Shown: positions 52,256-60,958 of the stretch, one piece after another | Layout: each line of letters opens with the position of its first letter | How positions within the stretch are numbered: the first letter of the stretch is position 1 | Position numbers and translations under genes: made by a program | Source: Phaeodactylum tricornutum CCAP 1055/1 | Taxonomy: Eukaryota; Bacillariophyta; Bacillariophyceae; Surirellales; Neidiaceae | Assembly: GCF_000150955.2 (NCBI RefSeq) | Contig: NC_011684.1 | Span: forward strand, 124,001-188,000 | DNA: 64,000 nt | Direction: 5' to 3' | Notes under the pieces: generated by a model | Told to the model about the DNA's origin: nothing | Databases searched by the model: none | Seen by the model: the letters and a program-made list of their open reading frames with translations, nothing else

Positions 52256-52784
52256 TGTGGGAAGATTCAAGATTAGCTATGTTTTTGGTAAGACTGTTCA
52301 CTGGATTGAACAGACTTTGCAAGATTGACTAGTTAATAGAATGTAATCTTCTTCTCATTGTTTTAGAAATTCTTTGATCCAAATATTGCGTAATAGCATA
52401 GGTCCTCGTATCCGCTGTCTAACCCGTGGGGAGCGTCGTCAGCAAGTGAGTTTAACAGTCCCTTGTCTATTCTACTTCTGTGCTCACCTGAGGACCAGTC
52501 CTCAGGTGAGGCCACTTTTCAGACCTATGGTAATAAACAAAGAAATCATTATTAAAGAAAGTTACCGCTACCGTTGTCTTCAGCATGCTCTAAAACGTCT
52601 TGGGGTAAAGTAGCAAGCTTTAATATCAAAAAGTGACAGAGAAATGACCGTCAACGGAAAGTTCATCGTTTTTTTCAATTTTTTTTGGCGGGTAAAATGG
52701 CTTGTCTGGACATTAATGAAATGGCCATTACATCCCTGGTACTTGGTTTATGTCATATAAATTAGGCTTGGTGCATTGTCAGAC

Positions 52785-54264
52785 ATGCCAGTGAGTGATC
52801 CTAGACTTCGAATTGGAGGGAAGGTGACAGCAAAGGCTTGTCATGTTGTGCATCTGAGCAAGTGCGCACAGAGATATGGCGTCAACAAGCACTCCAAGCG
52901 GCTTGTTGGAACGGTTCTAGACGTCACGACCACCCCTGTATCCGTTTCAACCGGGCATACCTCTACTTTGATTACAACAGTTTATGATTTTGGAGAGAGT
53001 TTGTTCAAGGAAAAAACACTGAACATTCGGAGTGTAAAGGCATTTGTACTGCCAGAAGATGAAGGAATGTCCTTAATTGAGGAAATAGCCGCAGAGGCAG
53101 CAGAAGCAGACATGGAAGCCCTAAACTTGATGGAAGAAAGTGTCGAAGCCCTGGTAGCCGAAATAGTTGAAACCCCGGCTGACATAGAGCCCAATACCTT
53201 GGTTGACACAGAGCCCAATAGCACGGTAGCCGAAATTGTCGAGACCCCGGTCGACAATACCTTGGCTGACACAGAGTCCGAAAACCTGGTAGCCACAGTG
53301 CACCAAACAGAGTGGTATGTGAATGAAAAAAAAACCCGGCTGGATGTGAATGGCCATGTCTATATTAGGCACTTCTATATCCGTACTTCAGTTGGTGACC
53401 TTATTGGTCAAGACTCTGACAATGAGGTGAGATTTTCGCGCCTCGAATATTTTCTGCTCATGTTTCCGCCAACCCAGCTGACTACTATGTGTTGGCTTAC
53501 AAATACTATGCTTGCTCAACAAAACAAGCATCCAATCACAGCCGGAGAACTTCTTCGGTTCTTTGGAATCCTCATACTCACCACAAAGTTTGAGTTCAGT
53601 AGCCGGGCCCAACTATGGTCCACAACTGCACCCTCCCAACAAAGAGGGTGACGAGGAGGATGAGCATCTACCTCATGGTGCAAAGATTATCAAAGAACTT
53701 GTTTGTCCTTGGTGGGGGAATGATCGGATTGTGTGTGCTGATTCTTATTTTGCCTCTGTTGTGACAGCTGTCGAGCTTAAGAGGATTGGCTTGAGATTCA
53801 TTGGGGTTGTGAAGTCAGCAACAAGAATATATCCAAGACACATGGTTAGCCTACTGCCAATGTACAGGAATAGGAAAGTCTGCTGGACAGGAAGAAAAGC
53901 AGAAGGATTTCTACAGTGCCTTAGCCGAGGAGCTGGTTGACAACCAGTACAATAGTGTTGGAAGTCGCAAAGTTGGGAGGGATGAGTTGGACAAGGATAG
54001 CCCAACAATCTCCAGACCTGGAGAGCCACAATGTGGTTTCTCCGCACATCTAACACCCACCAAAAGAAAAAGAAAGAACAAAGATGGTACTATTAAAAAC
54101 CAAAGACAGCAGGGAAGGTGTTTGGTGTGTTCCAAGAAGACCACACATGTTTGCTCTGTATGCAAAGATGTTGAGACAATTGAAAGCAAAGAACCATGGA
54201 TTTGCTACACAACGGGAGGGCAGCTATGCTTTGCCCAACACCTGACTGCCTTGCATGGTAGTTA
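52785..54264 (+). pseudogene. piggyBac-like transposase remnant
   Basis: The N-terminal piece (ATG at 52785, open to 53651) has an acidic region and then the DDE_Tnp_1_7 start: RLEYFLLMFPPTQLTTMCW and LLRFFGILILTTKFEFSSRA. The middle of the catalytic domain, including the first two catalytic Asp, is missing after about 53640; the match resumes in another frame with KELVCPWWGNDRIVCADSYF and LRFIGVVKSATRIYP. A third piece has EEKQKDFYSALAEELVDN and the C-terminal Cys-rich domain (GRCLVCSKKTTHVCSVCKD). At least one large deletion and two frame changes make it inactive. Family membership is from remembered stramenopile piggyBac proteins. Confidence 0.78.
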
Positions 54265-55260
54265 AAGACTTTATAGTAGTAATTGGATACAAGTAACTCC
54301 TATTATTTATGGTAAAAATGTGTTTCTTAACCATCATAGCTAAATCCCTATTGTCTGTATAGTTTTGTACTGTGTCTACAGGATTATCTACAGGATTTGG
54401 CCCGTTTAAATAATTTTTTTGTGTCAATTGAAGGCAAAGAACCATGGATTTTGTTACAATATACACCAATGTACACCATATGGACAGAAGCGCTGTTAGG
54501 AACAGAGCCTGGTAAACAAGAGAGGGCGTTATTACGAACGACCGGCGATACACCTAAGAGACTTAGGGACTGTAAAACTCTACTCGTTGGCGACGCTCCC
54601 CTCGGGTTAGGCAGCGGATACGAGGACCTATGCGTAAACTAGCAATGCGGATCAAAGAACTTATAAAACAATGATTGAAGAATTAGTGCTATAAACTAAT
54701 TCTTGTTGCTCCTCCGATTTGCCAAGATACAACAAAACCTGAGGAACAAACTCAAACGTACACAAATATCTTTCTTCCGTCATAGTATCCTTATACCATG
54801 ACGCGCGCTCACATATACTTATAGTGGAACCGGAAATACCTTTCATAACATGCATGCCGCGGGAAATGGAGCGCATCCATTTACATCCGTTAGTCAGGCA
54901 ATAAGTATTGTCAGTCCCACTCCGTTGCCACTGTCAGAACACGACATATTCAGTCGCGTTCTCTCCAACGCACGATACATCATTGTATCTAGGAATTTCA
55001 TGCAATAAGACCGAGTTAACTTCCATACGACTCACTTCTCCCTTATGAACACTCCAACCGCCGTTCACCATGTTGACGTCTAGAGGACGGACATCACTAG
55101 GAGACATGTCGCATGGTACTATACCGTGACAGATTTGCTACACAACGGGAGGGCAGCCATGCTTTGCCCAACACCTGACTACCTTGCATGGTAGTTAAAG
55201 ACTTTTTAGTACTAAGTGGATACAAGTAACTCCTAGTATTTATGGTAAAAATGTGTTTCT
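54178..55260 (+). repeat. Partial direct duplication inside the piggyBac-like element, split by LTR D
   Basis: The stretch from about 54178 (ATTGAAAGCAAAGAACCATG) to about 54424 recurs from 54425 onward (ATTGAAGGCAAAGAACCATG) and continues after LTR D at 55137, including the transposase C-terminal codons and the following 3' region. The second copy differs at scattered positions, so the duplication is not brand new, and it precedes the LTR insertion. Confidence 0.7.
54452..55131 (-). mobile_element. CoDi-type solo LTR (D)
   Basis: 680 bp, starting TGTTACAATATACACC and ending TATACCGTGACA on the plus strand, with the 5-bp duplication gattt on both sides (54447-54451 and 55132-55136). It shares the conserved LTR block (ACACCTAAGAGACTTAGGG and beyond) with elements A and B. 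There is no internal region. Confidence 0.85.
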
Positions 55261-56205
55261 TAACCATCACTACAGGATTTGGCCCATTTGTTTCTCTATT
55301 TTTGCGTCCTCAGCTGAGGACAAATGCCTGCCTCAGCTGAGGACAAGGGCCGGTAGAATAGACACTAGGTTCGCTTAGGTGTATTGCAGGTCATTTGTCA
55401 TAACACCCAACCTGTGTTTACCACGCACTGTCAAACAGCGTTACTATCCTACGTACGTACATTGGTTGTACTACATGAGACAAACTGATTGAGTTACCAA
55501 TTAATTACAATACAATTGGGGCCTTACAAGGCTTTCCCCTTTATTCACCTTACTCTCTCATTGTATCAACAATACATTGCGTGAGTATAGAAGAATCCAT
55601 TAAATATACATATGTAGAATAGGAAAATGCTGTGTCAACAAAGTCTGGTAAACAAAGGTTGGGCATTACAACAAACAACCTGCAATACACCTAAGAAAAC
55701 CTAGGGACTGTGAACTTAAATAGCCAACAACACTCCCCATGGGTTAGACAGTGGATACAAGGACCTATGCTAATGCAATATTTGGATCAATGACTTTCTA
55801 AAACAATGAGAGGAAAATAATTCTACTCTAAGTCCATCAGGCTTGAGAGGTCCAGTCCACTGGACAACCATTACCATGTTCCAGATAATTTTACTCACAT
55901 ATATGAGCCTTCTTCTTCTAACAGTAAGTATCAATCCCACACAGAATCTTGTGGTGAGTAGTTGTTCCTGCTTGATTACTCTCTTCTAATTTGTGGGACT
56001 GGATCTTATCACTCATTTGTATAATCCTTTCCTGTATCCTCTTCCATTGGATTCCCATAGTCATTCCGCAAATACATTGTGTTGTACAATAAGGGCAAAC
56101 AAATCCAACAGTTCCATTGCTATCCTCAACATGATTACCATTCATGTTATCATTGGTATCTGTTACCTTTTGCATGGACATGCTGCAATGGTGTACACTG
56201 TGACA

Positions 56206-56570
56206 AACTCCAGCGGCGGCTATGTTCATCTTGTCAAACAGCCCATTGTTGCTCCGTCAACAGCAATGGTGAAATACTCTCCCTGCAATATATGAAATGC
56301 TCTCCCAATGTATTGGTTTCAGTATCAAATAGCGCACTGCCTACAAGGACTTTTGGATCACGTCAGATAACAGAGCATTTAGAAGCAATGGGACTGGCAA
56401 ACTCAAGCAGCAGCTTTGTATGTCTTGCCAAACAACCCATTGTTGCTCCATCAGCACAAACTTTAGAATGCTCTCCCTGCAATATATAAAATGCTCTGCC
56501 AGCATGAAATAGTGCACCGCCTACAAGGACTTTTGGATCAGGTCAGACAACAGAGCATTTGTATAAGAAG
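56206..56570 (+). repeat. Segmental duplication copy 1, right part, plus a local repeat of it
   Basis: After the island, the match to the second segmental copy resumes (CAGCGGCGGCT, 56211 against 58728) and runs to about 56375. A further partial copy of the same unit follows at about 56380-56570. Each unit ends an open frame with KQ(P/T)IVAPS and CSPCNI before a stop at the same place. Confidence 0.7.
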
Positions 56571-57033
56571 CATGTTATACCTAAAACAATTGTTGGCCTG
56601 TTAAGGCCCTACAAGATGCTCTTTTCCACTTGGTGATTACCATTCAGAAGTAGGAAAAGCATTTCCGCAGTGTTTCTAGGAGTCGTTATCCTTTACATGT
56701 GCTAGAACCAATGAATGGCCTCTATAGTTGCACAGACAAAGGAAGGTAGTGATGGATGACACACTGATAGCACTGATACTGTCTGTGACATCCAGTGACA
56801 TGCTGAAGTGTCTCTTGTGTGCAGATTTCTTTTGCCATGAATCTAACTATACTTTTGTTAGAGGTATGAGAAAGGAGTTGCAGTTGCAAAGAGCATACCA
56901 AGATTTTATATGGAATGTGAGTGCACCTAATGTTCTATTAACCAACAATGCTCAAACAAAAATTGGTAAAAGTGGACTAAGATTAGTTGCGAAAATGTAA
57001 CTCAACAGATCAAGTCAGTTCTGACCCACAGCT
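56571..57033. other. Spacer before segmental copy 2
   Basis: About 460 bp with one 90-codon frame (56728-57000) of no recognised product. It marks the junction between the two tandem segmental copies. Confidence 0.35.
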
Positions 57034-57254
57034 GTGGGCCGCGCCGCTGGCTTGCGGTTATCGACGTCCCAAATTTCGTCCAGGAGGCCGTGCTCTTGAC
57101 AGTACCGTAGCATATCGGGGGGCAGCATCTGCTGCAGCGTTTCTTCACTGGCTTTATTCCTGGTAGTGGTAGTTATGGTATTCAGTAGTGCGAGCCACAA
57201 AACATTGGAAACGTACAGGGTGAGAATTTCGTTGTCCAAGAGAGAATAATTTCA

Positions 57255-58097
57255 TCAACTCTTTGCAAGACACACGCCCAAAAGTCCAACATCATTGCTG
57301 GTGTTTGCTACGTACATTCCGAGTTGGTTGAGTATCATGTTGTCGTCGTTGATTTCAAAAGGCGCGCTGAAATCGAACATGACATCGGTCAGCTCCCGAC
57401 TCATGTTGCACTGTATGACGGCGGAGGAGTGCGTATTGACGACAATAAAGGGGAGCGGAATTTTGTGATCGTTAGGATCGTTCGCCAGTCCACGCGCGTG
57501 GTTGTGTTGTACGAGATTGCGAAAGCAAACTTGCTGCGTGAGCAAATGCTGGAGGGCTTCCCGTTTGCGGTGAATTTCTTGCATCCGAAAGTCGCGTTCG
57601 CGGGTAAGCATTTCAATGTCCTGATGCGCCGAGCTCGGGAGACCTTTCCAGACAATGGCCTTTTTGTCCTTGGAAATGATGTCCATCGCCATGAATACGT
57701 TGAGGACGTCGTAGACCCGTCGGCGCACATTCTTTTCTTCGAATTTTCCGTGGGGGTTTTCCTTGAGGAACTCCTTCTTGACCGTGTCCACAAGCTCGTC
57801 CGCGACTTCCTTGTAACTCGTTGAGCCCTTTTCTTCCACCTTTTTGCAGACCATCTTACTAAAATGGCGGAGCCCCTTGTAGGGTTTGCTTCCCACGTCC
57901 CGGGAAGAGGCGGATGCTTCTCCCGCGAAACGCTTGGAGGACGGGACACTCGAGGTTTCGGGGGTCGACGGCCTTTCCGCCCCGCCAGCCAAGGATCCCG
58001 TGGTCTGCACGATGCCTTGAGCCGCAACCTCTGCCGCTGCTGTCTCGACCGGTGGAGGTCGTTTGCGACTAACGCTACTTGAAGGATCAGTCGACAT
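57255..58097 (-). CDS. DP: DP transcription factor, copy 2
   Basis: 280 residues from the ATG at 58097, aligning with copy 1 without gaps. All amino-acid differences I see lie in the DNA-binding domain: RHFSKMV for RYYSKMV, GSTSYKEV for GTTSYNEV, GKFEEKNV for GNFDEKNV and RRRVYDV for RRRIYDV. Copy 2 is closer to the remembered animal/plant consensus at some of these (RHFS, RRRVYD) and copy 1 at others (TTSYNEV). The frame is open upstream to 58271, but the MSTDPSS start matches copy 1. Both copies keep the DNA-contact and dimerisation regions, so both look functional. Confidence 0.92.
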   Translation of the reverse strand: MSTDPSSSVSRKRPPPVETAAAEVAAQGIVQTTGSLAGGAERPSTPETSSVPSSKRFAGEASASSRDVGSKPYKGLRHFSKMVCKKVEEKGSTSYKEVADELVDTVKKEFLKENPHGKFEEKNVRRRVYDVLNVFMAMDIISKDKKAIVWKGLPSSAHQDIEMLTRERDFRMQEIHRKREALQHLLTQQVCFRNLVQHNHARGLANDPNDHKIPLPFIVVNTHSSAVIQCNMSRELTDVMFDFSAPFEINDDNMILNQLGMYVANTSNDVGLLGVCLAKS

Positions 58098-58456
58098 TCT
58101 CTGTCGTGTTTCTCGGAAATACGGAAAGCGTCGAGAAGAGCGAGGGGTAGAGACCGTCACTGGGAAGCGGGATATTTGCTCCGGTAGAGAGAGCGGCTGG
58201 CTGTTAGTGGTGGCTGGGAGTGACGGATTCGATATGCCGAAATTGCTAGACTCGTATTCTAGGCGCAGCATCCGGGAACGTAGGTTGCCGTTGTGACTAC
58301 CGGTGCAAGACGCCTTCCCGTCAAAAATCGAGGACGACGAGATTACTGGGACTTATAAAATGTGCTTTCCCATAAAAGTGGATCGTACTTTGTAAAAAAT
58401 TTGATCCTGTCGCATCTTTACGAAGCGTCAGACTGTCATTATTTAAAAAAGCAAGA

Positions 58457-58813
58457 ATGTCAGGAAACGTGCCGATCATAAATCTAAATTGGTACCAGTT
58501 GAGTTTTGGGGAGATATTTTCTGGTATCTATGCCGTTTGGGTTTCCACTTTTTTGGTCGAAGCCGGTCCTGGTCCAATATGCAACAAATTGGTATTTCCC
58601 GAAACGGACACCAAGGGAGGAGCACTTCCCACGAGACAATGTAACTTCTACTTCCGCTCTAGAAGACCGTTTTCAAAAGCGTACCAGTCACTCGCTGGAA
58701 AGCTGAAGCAACGGGACTGGCGAAATCCAGCGGCGGCTACCGTCCGCCTTTTCAAACAGACCATTGTCGCTCCATCAACAGCAACGGTGAAATGCTCTCC
58801 CTGCAATATATGA
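58457..58813 (+). CDS. Small hypothetical protein, repeated family
   Basis: 118 codons from an ATG (MSGNVPIINLNWYQLSFGEI). It continues with GPGPICNKLVFPETDTKGGA, SRRPFSKAYQSLAGKLKQ and ends with IVAPSTATVKCSPCNI. The counterpart in segmental copy 1 (from 38447) has a frame change near 38510 and is cut by the transposon island at 38713. Several differences between copies fall at third codon positions, weak support for coding. No domain, signal peptide or membrane span is recognised. It could instead be a non-coding repeat. Confidence 0.35.
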   Translation: MSGNVPIINLNWYQLSFGEIFSGIYAVWVSTFLVEAGPGPICNKLVFPETDTKGGALPTRQCNFYFRSRRPFSKAYQSLAGKLKQRDWRNPAAATVRLFKQTIVAPSTATVKCSPCNI

Positions 58814-58890
58814 AATGCTCTCTCAGCATGAAATAGCGCGCCGCCTACGTGGACTTTTGGATCACGTCAGACAACAGAGCGTTTAGCCTG

Positions 58891-59179
58891 AAAATGCGCG
58901 TCTGCAGTGGAAGTATGCCTGAGGAATTTTGCTCATTGAGTCTTTTTTCTGCAACATTTGTATCATGTTTTCTGTCAGAATGAGATTCTTGCGATCGACT
59001 CCACAGTGCTTTACTGTGGTGCCGCATTTCGATTGCTGCGGAGCTCTCCCAGTAAACCAGATAGCTTATAGTCAATTCGAGTATCCAAGTCGCTATAACG
59101 TGTATGTTAGACAGGAAGTCAATTAATTTTTATCATTGTGATTATATGTACATAAAGACAATACCTGGATTTGCGTCTG
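58891..59179. other. Intergenic, no gene seen
   Basis: A short gap between the segmental duplication and the next gene; nothing is supported here. Confidence 0.4.
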
Positions 59180-59923
59180 TTACGCAATTCCGGCGTAGTA
59201 CTCCTCCACTGGTGAAGCTGGCGATCCAGGACACGGCGGTTTTCGTGCCTTACCTGGGACGCTGTTCCACCGCCTTCTGGATGCAATAGAATCGAGCGAG
59301 GTCCCGGACATTCCAGACATGCTGGAAAAGTTGGATAACCTGCGTTCCATCATTTGATGGCGATTTCTCCGTTCGCGCTCTTCCAGAATCTTTTCGGCAG
59401 GCTCGTTGCTCTCTCCCTCTTTCGCGACGATCTCATCACCTTTGGCCATACGTCGGGCAAAAATCTTGGCTGGACGAGTGATTTCTCGATATAGAAGCCC
59501 TAGTTGCTCAGCGATTTCGTCTAACGGAAGCCCCTGTCGGAGTAACCGCATTTGATGAGTGATCACCGCCCGCCGCGAGCGATCCTTCAGGTCCGACCTT
59601 TCCTCTCCGTGCTGTCGTGACAGCTGTCGCTCCAAGCCCCGTCGAGAAAGGCTCCCCTCTAGTTGGCAGAAGGCAATTATATAGGACTGCGTGTCTTTTC
59701 GGGGTAACTCAAACGATTCCTTAAGTAGGACACCAAATCCTTGTCGCCTCCACTCTTTCACCTCTAGTCGCGATCTTGCCTTTATCTCCGCATATTCCTC
59801 ACTAGCGAACCAGATTTCATCCGAGACGATCTGATGCTCTTGCGTAAACTCGCGAATTTCGTTTACGTCAGAAAAACGAAGTTTTTGGATGGAAGCGCCT
59901 CCGATTACTGCAACGGCATTCAT
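59180..59923 (-). CDS. Hypothetical protein, stramenopile-type conserved family
   Basis: 247 residues from the ATG at 59923. The core has LRFSDVNEIREFTQEHQIVS, DEIWFASEEYAEIKARSR and CQLEGSLSRRGLERQLSRQ. It then has a charged helix with VITHQMRLLRQGLPLDEIAE, and a basic C-terminus rich in Ser/Arg/Pro. Short proteins with a start like VRFSDV-x-REF, a W-F/T-S/A-E-E-Y/F block and a conserved RGLE are common in diatoms; this is from memory, and their function is unknown. No membrane span or signal peptide is seen. It may be regulatory and nuclear or cytosolic, but that is not shown. Confidence 0.65.
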   Translation of the reverse strand: MNAVAVIGGASIQKLRFSDVNEIREFTQEHQIVSDEIWFASEEYAEIKARSRLEVKEWRRQGFGVLLKESFELPRKDTQSYIIAFCQLEGSLSRRGLERQLSRQHGEERSDLKDRSRRAVITHQMRLLRQGLPLDEIAEQLGLLYREITRPAKIFARRMAKGDEIVAKEGESNEPAEKILEERERRNRHQMMERRLSNFSSMSGMSGTSLDSIASRRRWNSVPGKARKPPCPGSPASPVEEYYAGIA

Positions 59924-60958
59924 TGTTGGCAATATGGGACAATTAGTCTTTCGATCGGTGAACGTTGATGAAGGATGTTCGATTTTCCTTGTGCTGTCTG
60001 CCCTGCCGAAGCTTACTGTTAGTTGTCGAATGATTTTGAAAGAATTTTTGTTGGTTCCATGCGAACAAGTTCGATCTGGCCCTACTATCGTTGAAGATGC
60101 CAGGAAAACCTATGGCTCCCCTTTCTCTAGTAGTGATTTCCTCGTTCGTATGGATCCAGATACAAATGGGTTTGCTTGCAGAGGCACACCTACGACATGT
60201 GGCTGCTAAAACATGCCGATGGGTCATTCGCAGTTTTTTGGGTTTTGTCCTTCTGAACAGTTTCGCCGCTTTATTTCACCCCTCGTACTTAGTTGCGTCC
60301 TCCGCATACAGGACTATCCACTTGGTACTAAAAATACAATGACTATGCCTGAATCAGATTCTGATGACTTCTGTTATTGGAGTGAAAACTTTGATTCGTG
60401 AAAAGACATATAGAGTCATAAAGACGTTCACGGAACCGAAAAATGATGTTTGTTACAGTTTAAAGTATATAATTATATATCTCGGTCATTGATTGATTCG
60501 ATAAATAGAAAGGACCCTTTGAATACCGGTACGGCAAGAAAGGGTATGGATGATTGATATCTTCCGGTGGAGACTGACTGAATTCACAGCAGCTAGAACT
60601 TAAATGCCTTTCACTACATACCCTTCACTGTCTAGACTCCGAATGGAAGCGGGGAAGCCACAGGCTTGGGCGGCGCTCACCAAGTTGACGTTATGCATAC
60701 CCTTGAGGCTTGCAATGGTACTGTTGCTGGTTTCGCCTTCCTGTTACGACACTCCGTCGAGGTACGAGACATTTGAAAAATGACGTACGGCTACCAATTT
60801 ACAAAGGTATCCAAGGTGTGATCAACGCTGTTATGGCCTGCGTAGAAATATTTTTTATTTCTTGCAACTTCCGACGCCACTTACGGGATCTATGTATCTA
60901 GGGCTTGTTAGGAATAGTAAGTACAGCGACAAATGTAGAGACAGCAGCAACGAGATTG
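59924..60958. other. Intergenic region, no gene seen
   Basis: About 1 kb between the hypothetical gene's start and the 3' end of the kinase gene, both on the minus strand. Plus-strand frames of up to 106 codons have no recognisable product. Confidence 0.45.

Larger units (their letters stand above)
52464..55364 (+). mobile_element. piggyBac-like DNA transposon, internally deleted
   Basis: Perfect 12-bp terminal inverted repeats, TGTCTATTCTAC at 52464-52475 and its complement at 55353-55364. Just inside each end are palindromic GTCCTCA/TGAGGAC motifs (two copies left, four right). The flanks suggest a 2-bp duplication CT (52462-52463 and 55365-55366) inside LTR C, rather than the TTAA typical of piggyBac. 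The transposase is present in pieces. Without solo LTR D and its duplicated 5 bp, the element is about 2.2 kb. Confidence 0.72.
39395..55480 (+). mobile_element. CoDi-type solo LTR (C), split into three pieces by younger insertions
   Basis: Pieces are 39395-39719, 52261-52463 and 55367-55480, together about 640 bp. The first begins TGTCACGGTACACTACC, like other CoDi LTR starts here. The last runs through the shared TTAGGTGTATTGCAGGTC block to the end. The string caaactg flanks both ends (39390-39396 and 55481-55487), which fits a 5-bp target duplication plus overlap with the terminal dinucleotides. The middle breaks are the insertion sites of element B and of the piggyBac-like transposon. It is an old solo LTR. 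Confidence 0.68.
38714..56205. mobile_element. Nested transposon island; outermost unit is a CoDi-type solo LTR (E)
   Basis: The DP flank is interrupted at 38713, and a sequence with LTR character starts at 38714 (TGTTACATAGTACAACC). LTR-like sequence also ends at 56205 (...GTGACA). The 5-mer aactc occurs on both sides (38709-38713 and 56206-56210) as a target-site duplication. The second DP copy shows the uninterrupted site (aaatc at 58723-58727). LTR E is about 620 bp, in minus orientation, with pieces 38714-38735 and about 55608-56205. The two pieces are separated by all the other insertions, flanked by a shared aatat (38731-38735 and 55603-55607). E is clearly older than the inner elements. 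Confidence 0.75.
57034..58890. repeat. Segmental duplication, copy 2 (uninterrupted)
   Basis: It holds the second DP gene, its upstream region and the short ORF 58457-58813 without either transposon. It therefore shows the empty sites for the PIF-like element (near 58390) and for the whole island (58723-58727). Identity to copy 1 is almost complete in the 3' two thirds of DP and much lower with indels in the upstream region. Confidence 0.88.
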
